The notes below the pieces were generated by a model, which worked only from the letters and a program-made list of their open reading frames with translations, made no database searches and was not told the DNA's origin. Shown here in pieces: positions 9,735-20,729 of a stretch of 64,000 nt of DNA. The stretch comes from Larix kaempferi (lineage: Eukaryota > Streptophyta > Pinopsida > Pinales > Pinaceae), in assembly GCA_027924585.1 (NCBI GenBank), contig BSBM01000423.1, positions 4,191,501 to 4,255,500 on the forward strand, in the 5' to 3' direction. Made by a program: the position numbers and the translations under genes. How positions within the stretch are numbered: position 1 is the first letter of the stretch; each line of letters begins with the position of its first letter.

Positions 9735-10336
9735 TGTTGATGTATATGTAACTTCAGAATGTATTTCACATATATGTATATTGTATTCCTATAGAGATGT
9801 TATTATTTCTCTATACGGAAGTGTCGTCATTTATACTGTAAGTGTCGTAACTTATACTTGATGGGTTATTAGACCACCTTGTTGGGGTCGGCCCTGTATA
9901 AGTCATGTGCTTCAAAGGGTTATTAGACCACCCTAGTGGGAGTCGACCTAGTCAACATTATGTTAAGTGGTTAAGTTGAGGCCGACCTAGTTGAGTAAAG
10001 GTCAAGTCAAGTTAGTGTATAAATAGAGAGTGTGTCTCTCTCATTTTACACATTCTATTCTCTCACTCACACTTGGGAGAGTGGCACACTTGTGGAGGAG
10101 GAGGCTCTGCTGCTAGGAGAAGAATATCTCTTGTATTCTAGTTGTATCATTGCTCTATCTATCTCTGAGGAAGTTATTGGGGTTTTTCATTTTTATGGTT
10201 TTCCCCAAGTAAACTCTATGTCTCTTGTGTGCTTGCATTATTGTGTCCATGATTGATATGCTGTAGATTTGCTATACATGTTGTTCTCTCAGTTAAGATC
10301 CTAGATCAGATTGAAGTAAATTCTGAAAATTTAACA
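9735..10336 (+). repeat. 3' LTR of copia B
   Basis: 602 bp, TGTTGATGTATATG to AATTTAACA, nearly identical to 3245-3888 apart from the missing ~42-bp unit and scattered substitutions. The high similarity suggests a fairly recent insertion. It is flanked on the right by GAGAA and the resumed L0 coding frame. Confidence 0.93.
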
Positions 10337-12693
10337 GAGAATCTTGAGTTATCTCATCTCTCTTTTTAGACAACTTGTCTTTGTATGCATATTTAGGATA
10401 AGCATCTCGATTACCATCCCATGGGGAAAGCAATCTTAGGGCCATTGTTGCTTTGAATAATCCCCTAAAGGAACTGATCTCCTCTATAAGATGTTTAGTA
10501 TTATATTTCATTCTGAATGGATAGGTTCGCTTCATGATGATCAACCTATATGTATTTATGATTTGAGTCCCTTTTTCAATCACAATATCAACTACCTGTT
10601 TCTTTGTGCTTATATTTAGGTAATTACTTGGATGGCTTGCTTGGGAATTTCACCTAAAATGTTCTTCAACATATTTGGTTTCCTATCAAGCTATAGTTTC
10701 CATATCTAACTCATCTTGAATAACTTCAAAGTAATCTCATCTCTTCATAAACAAGCTAGTGATCCCCCCCCATACAATCTGTGTGGTTCTCCTCAAGAGC
10801 TATCCCCCTTTAACATCTAGCTGTAAATTTGACACTTGGATCTTAAGTTCACCAATATCCTTTTCTATATACGTTATATCATCCTCCTTTTTTTATTTAT
10901 CTTTCTAGTTCCAGGATTCTTCCATCTTTTAGATCTAGCTCCTTTTCAAATTCTTGTATCTTTATATCTTTATTAGTCTATTCTAGAATCCGTTATGGGA
11001 TTGGTTGTTAGGCTGCTTAATCCTCTTTCATGGTGTCAATTTCTATTATCTCAAGAGGAACAATTGGATACTCACTTCCTCCCTATAGTGATGTTGCTTC
11101 TTCCCTTGATTGATTTTCTGTTAATGGTATGGGAGCTTCTGCTTCAGGATCCTTCTCAACTTTTAGATGAGTCTTTTGCAGCTTCAAAGTGTTTAATTTC
11201 CAATAAAAGTCATCAATCCTAACTCTCCTCTATTCTTCAATATTTGTATACTCAATCATTCTAGCATATATTTTTTCTTTTTCTACTTGAATCTGCTTCA
11301 ATTCTTCTAGTTGGATAGGATCTGTTGTAGTCATTTTCAACATTTTCCTCAAAGTGGCTATTTCATTATCGTTTTTCTCAATTAGTGACTTGATGGGAGC
11401 CCCATCATAGGGATTAGCTGATAATGCCACTATCTTCTCTCCTAATTGATTTATAGTCACTTGTTTGGCCCTAGTTGTCCATTTTTCAATTTTGTACAAT
11501 TTTTCAAACATCTCTATGGCTATTCTTAGCCTTCTTTCCTCTTTTACTGATTTATCTATCTCCTTACAAATTATATCACTTTCTTTCTTATAAAAATCTA
11601 GTTTGTCTAACTTTCAAAACTCCTTAATGTCCATCGTATCCTCTTCAGCTTTCCATTCATTTAAGCTTGAAGGCTTAGTCACTTTGGGCTCAATTATAGA
11701 AAACCTGAAGGTATCATGCTGATGATCAGCTGTTGTTATTAACCTCTTCTCTGCTATAAGAATATGATGTTTAATGTCATTGATCATTCTCCGACCTATT
11801 TCTCTTATATTCCTATAACCTGTTTGTAGATCAATTTTAACAAGTACTAGTTCTGCTTAGGGTGAAGCTTGTGACCTATATGGGATAGTGAAATATTCTA
11901 ATGAAGGATAACTGGTATAGATTATTTGGGGTTCTCTTGGGGGCGTTTCCTTTTTTATCAACTCAATTAGCTCTCTTGGGAGCTCAACTAACTCTTCTCG
12001 CTCTACTATAGCTTATTCTTCCTCTCGAGCTTCAGTCCTATCCCATTTTGGCTATGGGACTTTCTCGGGGACATCAAAATCCATTTCCTAGTTCTTCTAT
12101 ACTTGTAAACACTTACTGGACCTCCTCCCAAGTGTCCTTATTGGAAATTTTATGCCAAATAGGTTTGGGTTTACACACATAAGTTGAATTCTTTTTTTCT
12201 AACCTCTACTTTGAAATTACTTGGTGTCGATCATAGGCTATTTTCTCAGCTTTCTTGAGATTCAGTTGATTTAGGTACCCCTCCACATATTGTAAAGCAT
12301 TTATACCTCTCACTATAATGGTCCTATTTCTTTTGGCATTAAGAATGCCTTATGCTACCTAAAATGCCTAAAATGTATCTCATCTGAAACAAATCTCTAT
12401 CTTACATATTCCATAGAAAAAATACTTAGATTCAAGAATATTGGTAACTTGTATGGTTCCTTCTCAACACCATATACTCTTATTATTGTATGATCCTCAA
12501 AAAGGAACCAATCTCTTCTTTTTACTTCATATGTGAAGTGTAGGTGCCTTTCATTTTTTGGCATCATTCTGGGAGGTGAATTGCCAAAAATTAGGCTATA
12601 TGCTATGAGCATGACCTTATCTATAAACTTAGAAAAATTTGAGTTGTCTGCCCTCCTTAATACCAATTCAGTCCATTCATACACTGGAGTTTG
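10337..12693 (-). pseudogene. L0 locus, central fragment (unknown protein with coiled coil)
   Basis: On the minus strand this is a long degenerate frame. The right-hand 300 bp (12684-12397) is open and begins YEWTELVLRRADNSNFSKF, then NERHLHFTYEVKRRDWFLFE. It joins the 46301-47000 fragment when copia E is removed. The middle (11511-11230) is charged and heptad-like (KLYKIEKWTTRAKQ..., LRKMLKMTTTDPIQLEEL), suggesting a coiled coil. The left part (10583-10337) contains NTYRLIIMKRTYPFRMKYN and SSFRGLFKATMALRLLSPWD. Many stops and frameshifts separate these blocks. No known domain was recognised; a gag-like structural protein or a lineage-specific gene family are possible. Confidence 0.55.
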
Positions 12694-13338
12694 TGTTGGG
12701 ATAATTAATACTCCAACCTTTTCAACCTTAGGATTATTAGTCTTTTCCTAGTACTGGATGATGTCATTGACCCCCTAGTGGTATTCATATGTCATGTAGG
12801 ATCCATTTTCTACTTTATGTGCCTACATGCATGATTTTAGGCCCACCAAAGTAAGTTCCCTACATTTTAGGAGCTAACTTAGTGATATAGTTCAGTCCAC
12901 CTAAGTTCCTGACTCTAGTGGTAGGTTTGAGCTTCGATCACCACTGGTTCTGATATAATGTGCCCCTTTTTGGTTGATTTGAATGTCAAAATCACTAATG
13001 CACCCTTCTTCATCAGTTAATTGAAAGTAGCTTCAGTTCACTGACAATCAGTTGAGTTTGAAACTCTTGGAGCACTGTAGTGGTGATATTTCCTTGGCTA
13101 GACTAACATGGATTCAAATTATATATGGATAATTGAATTATATATATTGTAACATATATGTTGACTATACTGATTAATGGAATATGAAACACATTTCTAT
13201 GAACATTTGAGTTTCAATGCATGTTTAATTTTACTGCTCAGTTCACTGCAATTTTCATTGTAATTCATCTTTCTTCTTAATTCTTTCACTATGATATTTT
13301 CTCAGGATCAATGATTTGTTGTGTTCCATAATTTCACA
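12694..13338 (+). repeat. 5' LTR of copia E
   Basis: 645 bp from TGTTGGGATAATTAATACTCC to CCATAATTTCACA, homologous along its length to 45645-46300. The left flank is GTTTG and the right flank is the primer site. Confidence 0.92.
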
Positions 13339-13350
13339 TGGTATCAAAGC
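13339..13350 (+). other. Primer binding site of copia E
   Basis: TGGTATCAAAGC directly after the LTR, one base different from the canonical TGGTATCAGAGC. About 45-50 bp of leader can be attributed to copia E before sequence of the nested DNA transposon takes over; the exact junction is uncertain. Confidence 0.8.
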
Positions 13351-13399
13351 TGAGGTCTTAAGTTCAATTCCCCCAAGCTATGTTGGAGGAGGGGTGTTG

Positions 13400-14290
13400 G
13401 AGTATCGGTTATAACTGTCACACCTATGGGAATAAAAAAAGTGGACTAACTGCCACCCTCGTAATAGGACATCGAGGTGAATCCATGAAGATGGGTGTCT
13501 ATTTTGGGGGGTCCCGTGGGAAAATAAATCTAATTTTTTCATGTTTTCCAATATTGGGAAAATAAAAGTGATATTTTAATTTGCAATTTCACTTTTCACA
13601 AAAAAGAAAACTTTTAGAGAATTATGTTAGCCTTTTATTCATAATTTTTTCAATTTTTTATATTGATATTTGATATGTCGATTCGGAAAATGTTTGACAG
13701 TGTGTTCTTATAAAATGAAAGGACTACAAAATAGCCATGTTTTGTCGCAACCGTAAAATCATTGTTAAACTTGTTTTTGCAAAAACAAAATATGCTACGA
13801 AAATCTACACAATATACTACTGCATGACTATAAGTTTGTAACCAACGGATCTATATACTAATTATTATATTTTTTTGAATTCGATCAATGGGGAAACCTT
13901 GTCGATTTTCAACATGTTTTTTGTCGCAAAGCTTTTTTCTCAACTGAATATAAAACTAAAAAATCTATGAATGCCCTTTTGAAGTAGACAAGCCAATTAA
14001 CTGCACCATAGTTTTTTTGAATTTTTTTGGTGGTGTAGCTAAGGATTTTTCATTTCACCGCATTTTGAAAGAGAAGAAACCAAACTCGACACATGTTAAG
14101 AAAAAAAATAATTAAAAATATCAGATCTCACCTATACACAACAAAATCTATATATTCGGAAAGTAGATTCAATGACGAAACTAATGGTATCATGTCCGAC
14201 AGTTGCTTTGTATTGTAAGAGATTGTTTTTACCTTACGAAAATGGAGAAACCTGGAAACTGTGTGGAAACCTGAAGTTTTCAGGTTTCAG
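13400..14290. other. DT left flank, non-coding
   Basis: AT-rich sequence with no supported gene. A short inverted repeat (GAAACCTGAA ... TTCAGGTTTC, ~14266-14288) lies just before the palindrome array. Part of the first 100 bp could still be copia E leader. Confidence 0.5.
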
Positions 14291-14293
14291 AGG

Positions 14294-14447
14294 TTATTCG
14301 GTCGAATACTTATTTGGCCGAATAACCTTTTTCCGCAACGGAACCATTATTTACAACAAAGGTTGTTTGGCCGAATAACTATTCGGCTGAATAACCTTTT
14401 TCCGTAACGGAACCGTTATTTACAACAAAGGTTATTCGACCAAATAA
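14294..14447. repeat. Left subterminal palindrome array of DT
   Basis: Five 16-nt copies related to TTATTCGGCCGAATAA lie at 14294-14309, 14310-14325, 14363-14378, 14379-14394 and 14432-14447; four of them are directly abutted pairs. A ~40-bp direct repeat (AACCTTTTTCCG[CT]AACGGAACC...ACAACAAAGGTT) separates the clusters. The same palindrome recurs at 42039-42221, which suggests transposase-binding sites. Confidence 0.75.
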
Positions 14448-14584
14448 CCAAATGTAAATTGGCCGAAAAAAAAAGAAAACGTCGTTGTCTAAACTTATAT
14501 AAATAAAACTAAGTACATTCATTATTTTTGCACATTTTAATTTCACATATTTCTGGTCATAATATTTTTGAAAGGGTTTTCAAA

Positions 14585-15295
14585 GGAGATTCTTTTTGCA
14601 AAGCAAGTTTTCTTTACAAGGTATTTTTCTTCCTATTTCTTTCCAAGGGGTACATTCAATTAAGAGTTTTTTTCTAAGGCATTTTTGCAAAAGGAGTTTT
14701 TATTCCAAGGTATTTTTGTACTTCTTATTTCTTTGCAAACGGTTTCTTCAAAGTATTTTTTTTCCGATGTATTTTTGCAAATATTTATTTGCAATGGGTT
14801 TTTTCAAGGTGTTTTTTTCCAAAATGGTGCTTTTAAAGAGTTTTTATTCCAAAGTATTTTGTGCAAAGAAGTTTTTATTCCAAGTTATTTTTTCAAAGGA
14901 GTTGTATTTTTCCTTCTTCTTTATTTGAAAAGGTTTTTTTCAAATAGTTATTTTCCCAATATATTTTTGCAAATGAGTTTATTTCTTTGAAAGGGGTTTT
15001 TTCAAAGTTTTTTTTTTTTTCTCAACTTATTTTTGCAAAAGAGTTATTTCTTTGTAAGGGTTTTTTCAAAGAAATGTTTTTTCTAGGTATTTTTTCAAAG
15101 AAGTTTTTTTTTCCAGTGATTTTAAAACAAGATTTTTTTAGAAGGTCTTATTATTTTCCAATGGGTTTTTTCAAAGGTGATTTATTGTCAAAGAGTTCTT
15201 ATTTCTTTCAAAGAAGGTTTTTTTCAAAGGAAATTTCTTTCTAACGATTTTTTCTTCAAAAGACTCTTACAAGATTTTGATAAGGTAAAGTAAAT
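14585..15295 (+). repeat. T-rich degenerate minisatellite
   Basis: About 700 bp of diverged short units around TTTGCAAAG-GAGTTTTTATTCCAAGGTATTT, with roughly 30-40 bp spacing. Several frames stay open only because T-rich codons read as Phe/Leu; they are not genes. The array lies between the palindrome cluster and the transposase first exon. Confidence 0.7.
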
Positions 15296-15451
15296 TTCAG
15301 TTCATGTGTTTATAAATTTCGTAATTGTTTTTAAATCTTAATTTTGTTTTTTACTCTAAACTAATGATTATTTAATTTATCATTTATACATTAAACAATC
15401 ATGGACAGAAAGAGAAACCGTAAAAGAAAATATGATCGTAAACGTGATGAT

Positions 15452-16053
15452 TGTTGATGTATATGTAACTTTGGAATGTATTTCATCTATGTATTGTATA
15501 TATATTAATTGTACCCTTATAAGAGATGTGTTATTCCTCTCTAAGGAAGTGTCGTCATGTGGATTGACAAGTGTCGCAAGTGTGTGTATTTGCTAATGGG
15601 TTATTAGACCACCATGTTGGGTTGACCATGAATTATATATAATATAATGTGGATGTATCTAGATAGACAAGTCGGCCCCATTAGGTCACTGGGCAAAAAG
15701 GTAAGTATAAATAGAGATCGAAGATCTCTATTTTGATCACTCGAAAAAAGTAACTCACTCTCACTTGAAAAGTGGCACACTAGTGAGGAAGAGGATCATC
15801 TGCTATCAGGAGACTATCTCAGTGTTATTTGGTTGTACTTTGGTTGAGCCATTTCTCTCTCTATCTCTGAGGAAGTTGTGGGGTTTTTTCACCTTAGGGT
15901 TTTCCCCACTGAAACTCTATGTCTCTTGTCTTTATGCTTTTGATTCTTGTGATGCTTGTCATATTGTGATTGTGATGCATTGATATACTGTATATGTTAT
16001 TCTCTCAGCAACGATCCTAGAGTATTGTGAATTAAAGCTCAAAATTTAACATG
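15452..16053 (+). repeat. 5' LTR of copia C
   Basis: 602 bp, TGTTGATGTATATGTAAC to AAAATTTAACA, nearly identical to 25064-25662. A TATA-like GTATAAATAGAGATC lies near 15708. The primer site TGGTATCAGAGC follows at 16054-16065. Confidence 0.93.
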
Positions 16054-16065
16054 GTATCAGAGCTA
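16054..16065 (+). other. Primer binding site of copia C
   Basis: TGGTATCAGAGC right after the LTR, complementary to initiator Met tRNA as in copia B. The leader from 16066 to 16627 has no gene. Confidence 0.9.
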
Positions 16066-16627
16066 ACCTGAGAAGAAGACATTTTGCAGTGACGGAAGCT
16101 TGAGTTCCTTGTTTATTGGGTTTCTTTCCATAGCTTTTTGAAAATCAGTATAGTAGATTGACTCTACTCATCAAGGTGCATATATCTGTCCAATCAAAAC
16201 TCAGTTCCGAGCATTTTTAGATTTGGCCCTAAAAAGTAGGGTTTCCACAAAAATAGGAATTTCTTGAATCTAAAGACACAGCTGGAAGCTCCTTGCAAAA
16301 ATCGAAGTTTAGAGCTTTGGATCGAGATTTTTGGCTGGGTAGATCTCCGGGAAACTCAAACCCTAATTCAGGGCTCTCCCTAGTGAACTCGGGAGGACAA
16401 AAAGGAAATTTTGAAGGGCAAGACTTTGCTGATCTCAAATTCCGAAAATGTACCAGGCTGATCGGCTCACCAAGGCACATCTTTCTATCCTTTCAAAAAT
16501 TTGAAATTCACTTTTTGAATTTTTTGGCTTTCTCTGACAAACCCTAATCCGGGACTAGATCCTGTTTATAGCACTTCAAGTGGTAAGACCTAAATCTTTT
16601 CTATTTCCATTTGAAGTACTCCTTAAG

Positions 16628-18415
16628 ATGTCTCTCCACACCAAGCTTGAGGATAAGCTTGAAGGGGCTGATAACTTTCGAGCCTGGAAGTATAGGATTG
16701 GGTTAATCCTGGAAGAAAATGAGTTGGACTCATATGTGAAAGAAGACATCCCTATCCCAGAGGATGAAGAGGCCAAGGTATTGCACAAGAAGAACTTGGT
16801 CAAGGCAAAGAGAATCATTGTTGATTCTATCAAAGACCATCTCATACCCCATGTGTCTTCTCTTAAGACACCCAAGGAGATGTTTGATTCTTTGACCAAG
16901 CTGTTTGAAGGGAAGAACATAAATCGGAAGATGACCCTGTGGAACCAATTGAAAGGAGTAAAGTTTTAGAATGGAGAAACCATTCAATCTTATTTTTAAA
17001 GGGTCTCCCAGATCAAGGAACAACTAGAAGTAGTGGATGAAATGGTGGAGAATGGTGAAGTGGTGATGACCACTCTAAATGACCTACCCAGGTCATGGGA
17101 TTCCTTTATCCAAGGAATTTGTGCAAGGAAGAAGTTGATCTCCTTCAGTAGACTACAGGAAGAATGCTCACAAGAAGAAGCAAGGCTTGTGGCACGAGAA
17201 GAAAAGATGGGGAATGAAGATCAAGCTCTCTCAGCTCACACCAAGAAAGGGAAATCCAAGAGAGAGCCATCTCACTCCAAGAGATCTTCACATCACTTCA
17301 AAGAAAGAAGAATATGCTTCACTTGTAATGAGAAAGGACATATTGCCATAAATTGTCCCAAGAACAAGAAGGACAAAAACATCTCCAACAAGAAGAAGAA
17401 GGGTAGCAAAAGAAGGTTTCATGCTCATGCTGCCGAAGATGATGAACCCCCAAAGAAGAAGGCTAGGGCAGAAAGTGATAGTAATGATGACTCATCAAGT
17501 GAAGAAGAGTATGTTCTGATCTCTGCTCTCACAGGTACCATCTTCCATGGCTGTAATGATTGGTTGATTGATAGTGGGGTTTCCAAACACATGACTAGGT
17601 TTAAGGAATCTTTTGTGAATCTATCTGAACATGAATCACCCCATAAGGTGAAACTTAGGGATGATTATCAATACCCAATCAAAGGAAGTGGTGAAGCCTC
17701 CTACAACCTAGATTCTGGAAAATCCTTGAAGATGAAAGAAGTACTTTATGTGCCTAGGCTCAAGAATAACTTACTCTCCATATCTGCATTGGATGTAAAA
17801 GGTATGAGGATTGCATTTGTGGATGGACAAGTACTAATGTGGCCAAAGGGAAAGACCATAGATGATGCAGTAGTGATTGGAGAGCAAGAGGGAGGCTTGT
17901 ATAAATTGAAGGGACAACCTGAACATGCCATGGTGCATGAATCCATGGAGCCAAGTGAACTTTGGCATAGAAGACTAGCTCATATGCACTATAGAGCACT
18001 TCCACTTGCAAGCAAGGCAGTAGAGGGTCTTCCTAAAATCAAGACCAAACATGAAGGTGTTTGCAAAGGATGTGCAAAAGGTAAGAACATTAAGAAGGCT
18101 TTCCCAAGCAGTTAAAGCAAGGCAAAAGACTTCCTAAAAATCATCCACTCAGATGTATGTGGCCCTATGTCATCCAGTTCCCTGAGTGGGTATGTTTACT
18201 ATGTCTCATTTATTGATGACTTCTCCAGGAAGACTTGGGTATACTTCTTGAAGAGCAAAGATGAGGTGCTTGATAAATTCAAGGAATTCAAAACCTTGAT
18301 GGAGAATCAAACTGACAAGAAGATCAAAACATTTAGATCCGACAATGGTGGAGAATTCACCTCAAGTGACTTCAAGAAGCTTTGTAGTGATTCAGGGATA
18401 TTCAAAGGGAGTTGA
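16628..18415 (+). pseudogene. Copia C gag-protease-integrase polyprotein (broken)
   Basis: A single reading frame of 596 codons with in-frame stops near 16967, 17000 and 18113. The start MSLHTKLEDKLEGADNF is the first Met in a copia gag context. Gag (RAWKYRIGLILEENEL, DSIKDHLIPHV) is followed by a lysine-rich stretch and a zinc knuckle CFTCNEKGHIAINC (17315-17356). The protease site WLIDSGVSKHM (~17561) has the catalytic Asp. The pre-integrase domain has LWHRRLAHMHY and CKGCAKGKN. The integrase core shows HSDVCGPM and FRSDNGGEF, two of the three acidic residues; the Glu region is lost by deletion after SDSGIFKGS. It is the best-preserved gag in the window. Confidence 0.9.
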
Positions 18416-18537
18416 CCATATCTCTACATTCCACAACAGAAAGGTGTAGAAGAAGCTACTTCAGATTAGGACTCCAATAGATCCTGCAAGGAAGTGAAGA
18501 CTCAAAGGGAGTCCACCCAACAAACAAACAAGGATAA
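18416..18537 (+). pseudogene. Copia C integrase scrap
   Basis: Short out-of-frame remnants (IQRELT, then IPQQKGVEEA) of the segment preceding the catalytic Glu. They join directly to the GT...AG block, as in copia B. Confidence 0.6.
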
Positions 18538-18951
18538 GTATTTGAAATGTCATTACTTGCATATTTTATTGTTTAAATAATACTGTTCAATAATGTATAT
18601 ACTGATGTTCCTAGAATTAGGTTGTGTATTATGCATATTAGAATAGTTGCATTGATGAACAATATACTACTAATATGCATGGGTAAGTAGGCTATGGCAC
18701 TGTACAACATTCCATTGCTACATATCTAGAATGAAACCTCTTTGCTGACATGTTGGGAGTTGTGCACACTTTTAACAATGTTCTGGTAGAGATTGGAAGG
18801 CATCTAGAAAGTTACGGGATATGGATAAATGTTGTATTGAAGCATTGGCTAAGTTAATTGCATGACTGTATGACATATTTCTTTATGTGTAAGAATTTGT
18901 TCTGAAAACTATGAGATGCTTTCTAATCATGCAATTTAACTTATTGTGTAG
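18538..18951 (+). other. GT...AG-bounded conserved block in copia C
   Basis: 414 bp, starts GTATTTGAAATG and ends TTATTGTGTAG before GAAAGATC. It is collinear with 6473-6870 of copia B over most of its length. No open frame of interest. Confidence 0.55.
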
Positions 18952-19787
18952 GAAAGATCGTATGCCATCACCTACAAAAGAAGAACTACAACATTTGTTC
19001 AGCAACAAAATTATCTATTGAAGTTATTGAAGTTCCCAGGATACGAGAAGAATGCCATGATCCGTCCATCATGAACAACGATGTTTGGGATGCGGTCCCA
19101 AGAGCTGAAGGGAAGTCTGTCATGAATTCCAAATGGAACTATCAGATCAAGCATGTTGTAGATGGCAACATTGAGAAATATAAAAGTGATGAAATAGAAG
19201 ATGCACCAGATGGATTTCAAGATAGCATGGTGTAGTCATATATGTGTGCAGAACTTGGTATGGTAGGATAGACAACTTTCTATCTTGTTTGGGATTTACC
19301 AAGAATAAAGTGGATTCCAACCTTTTCTACAAGGTTGAGGAAGGCAATCCAGTGATACTACTTTTGTATGCGGATAACCTGTTTGTTACAGGTGAAGATA
19401 GATTGATTGCCGACACGCAGCGGAAGCTTGCTTCCGAGTTCGAGATGAAGAACTTGGGGATGATGCACTATTTGTTTTTGGCATGGAGGTGTGGCAGAGT
19501 ACAGATGGAATCTTCCTGAGACAAGGGAAGTATGCAGTAGAGATCCTGAAGAGGTTCGGGATGATGGATTGCAAGGCCATGGCCACACCTATGGCATTGA
19601 ATCTGAAGCTTCTTTGTGATGCTTCATCTGAGCCAGTTGATGTCTCTATGCATTGTCAAATGATTGGGTCCTTGATGTACCTGATGAACATGAGACCAGA
19701 CATTTGCTTTGTTGTGAACACATTGAGTCAGTTCCTGACAGATCTGAGGAGTGTTCACTTGGTTGCTGTAAAGCATGTTCTGAGGTA
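18952..19787 (+). pseudogene. Copia C reverse transcriptase fragments
   Basis: 18952-19230 contains the RT N-terminal part (NDVWDAVPRAEGKSVM, SKWNYQIKHVVDGNIEKYKSDE). After a deletion, 19244-19475 holds the RT palm end with YADNLFVTGEDRLIADTQRK, where the second Asp of the YxDD box is Asn, and ASEFEMKNLGMMHY. A frameshift near 19475 leads into MEVWQSTDGIFLRQGKYAVEIL and MIGSLMYLMNMRPDICFVVN. The frame stops where the foldback element starts. Enzymatically dead on two grounds. Confidence 0.82.
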
Positions 19788-19805
19788 AACCACTTATACT
19801 ATGAA

Positions 19806-19829
19806 ACGAGAACTCGACACAGTTCTCGT
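19806..19829. repeat. Small hairpin in left foldback terminus
   Basis: ACGAGAACT and AGTTCTCGT, separated by 6 bp. At the right terminus the same GAGAACT motif is repeated twice (around 22962-22990). These may be terminal recognition sites. Confidence 0.6.
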
Positions 19830-20565
19830 TTTTCTCTCTCCTAATTTTAGTAGGTATTTTTAGCTTCGTTTCAAAAAGGGGTGATGCCAGTATCACACAT
19901 TTTCATTTCGAGGCATTTTTTGGGACCTTTGAATTATCTTTATCGTAAAAAAAATTAGTTTCCATTTTCAGGTACATTTTTAGAAATTTAGCAAAATAGC
20001 ATACATTTTTAAGCAATTTATAATGAAAAACATATACATTTTGTAATTTTTTCTATAAAATAAGACATTTTTATGGACAAAATAAGACACTTTTATTGAC
20101 AAAATTGTAAAAAATTCCAGACAATATAGACATTTAAAACCATTTTCAATCAATTTTCAGATATGTTTTGTATAAAAATGATACTATTTCATATTATTTT
20201 CCGAAAAGTGTTGATTCACATAAATTCAAGAAAAACTATACAAATTATTTGTAAAAAACATATTTCAAACATTATATATAGAAATTTTATTTCTAAAATT
20301 AAGTCTGAAAGTCAAAACATTACTAATATATCTTATCAAAATATTATCAAACTTAGCATTTTTTTCAAAACATGAAACTAATCAACAATATCATGGAGGC
20401 CAAATTCATGTCCTCTTCTGCTGCATGTTTCTCCCCTCTAACATTATAATAAAATAAATTAAAAAACAAATTAAACTAACCCCTAACAACATTATAATAA
20501 AAAATTCCTAACAACATTATAATAAAAAATTTAAAGAAAAATTAAAAACAAATCAAACTAACCCC

Positions 20566-20727
20566 GTCGATGCCCGGCATCGAGGGGGCCGTGAGGGCCG
20601 CCCTTTGGCGCCCAAGCGAGTGACCTCCCTTGCTTGGGTGCCAAAGGGTGGCCCTCACGGCCTCCTCGATGCCGGGCATCGACGAGGGCCCTGAGGGCCG
20701 CCCTTTGGCACCCAAGCGAGCGACCTT
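20566..20727. repeat. GC-rich hairpin in left arm of foldback element
   Basis: About 55-bp arms (starting GTCGATGCCCGGCATCGAGG and its complement, ending near 20688), separated by roughly 10 bp, then a further half-copy to 20727. The GC-rich island is embedded in almost pure A/T sequence and shares the GTCGATGCCCGGCATCGA core with 21388-21410. Confidence 0.8.
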
Positions 20728-20729
20728 TA

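Larger units (their letters stand above)
3245..10336 (+). mobile_element. Copia B, complete but defective Ty1/copia element
   Basis: The element is bounded by direct LTRs (3245-3888 and 9735-10336). Flanking 5-mers are TAGAA (3240-3244) and GAGAA (10337-10341), a TSD with one mismatch. Inside are a primer site, a long leader with a duplicated block, a short gag remnant, a non-coding spacer, an integrase scrap, a GT...AG block, RT/RNase H and two tandem-repeat arrays before the polypurine tract. It sits in the L0 locus. Relative to copia C it lacks nearly all of gag, protease and integrase; it resembles copia D in this and is probably a non-autonomous form. Confidence 0.92.

Noticed and set aside
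10293-10583. L0 fragment as a viral movement or coat protein
   Set aside because: No diagnostic motif of pararetroviral proteins could be identified; the resemblance was only impressionistic.
14596-15244. Phe/Leu/Lys-rich frames resembling membrane proteins
   Set aside because: They arise from T-rich minisatellite sequence; composition is explained by base content.
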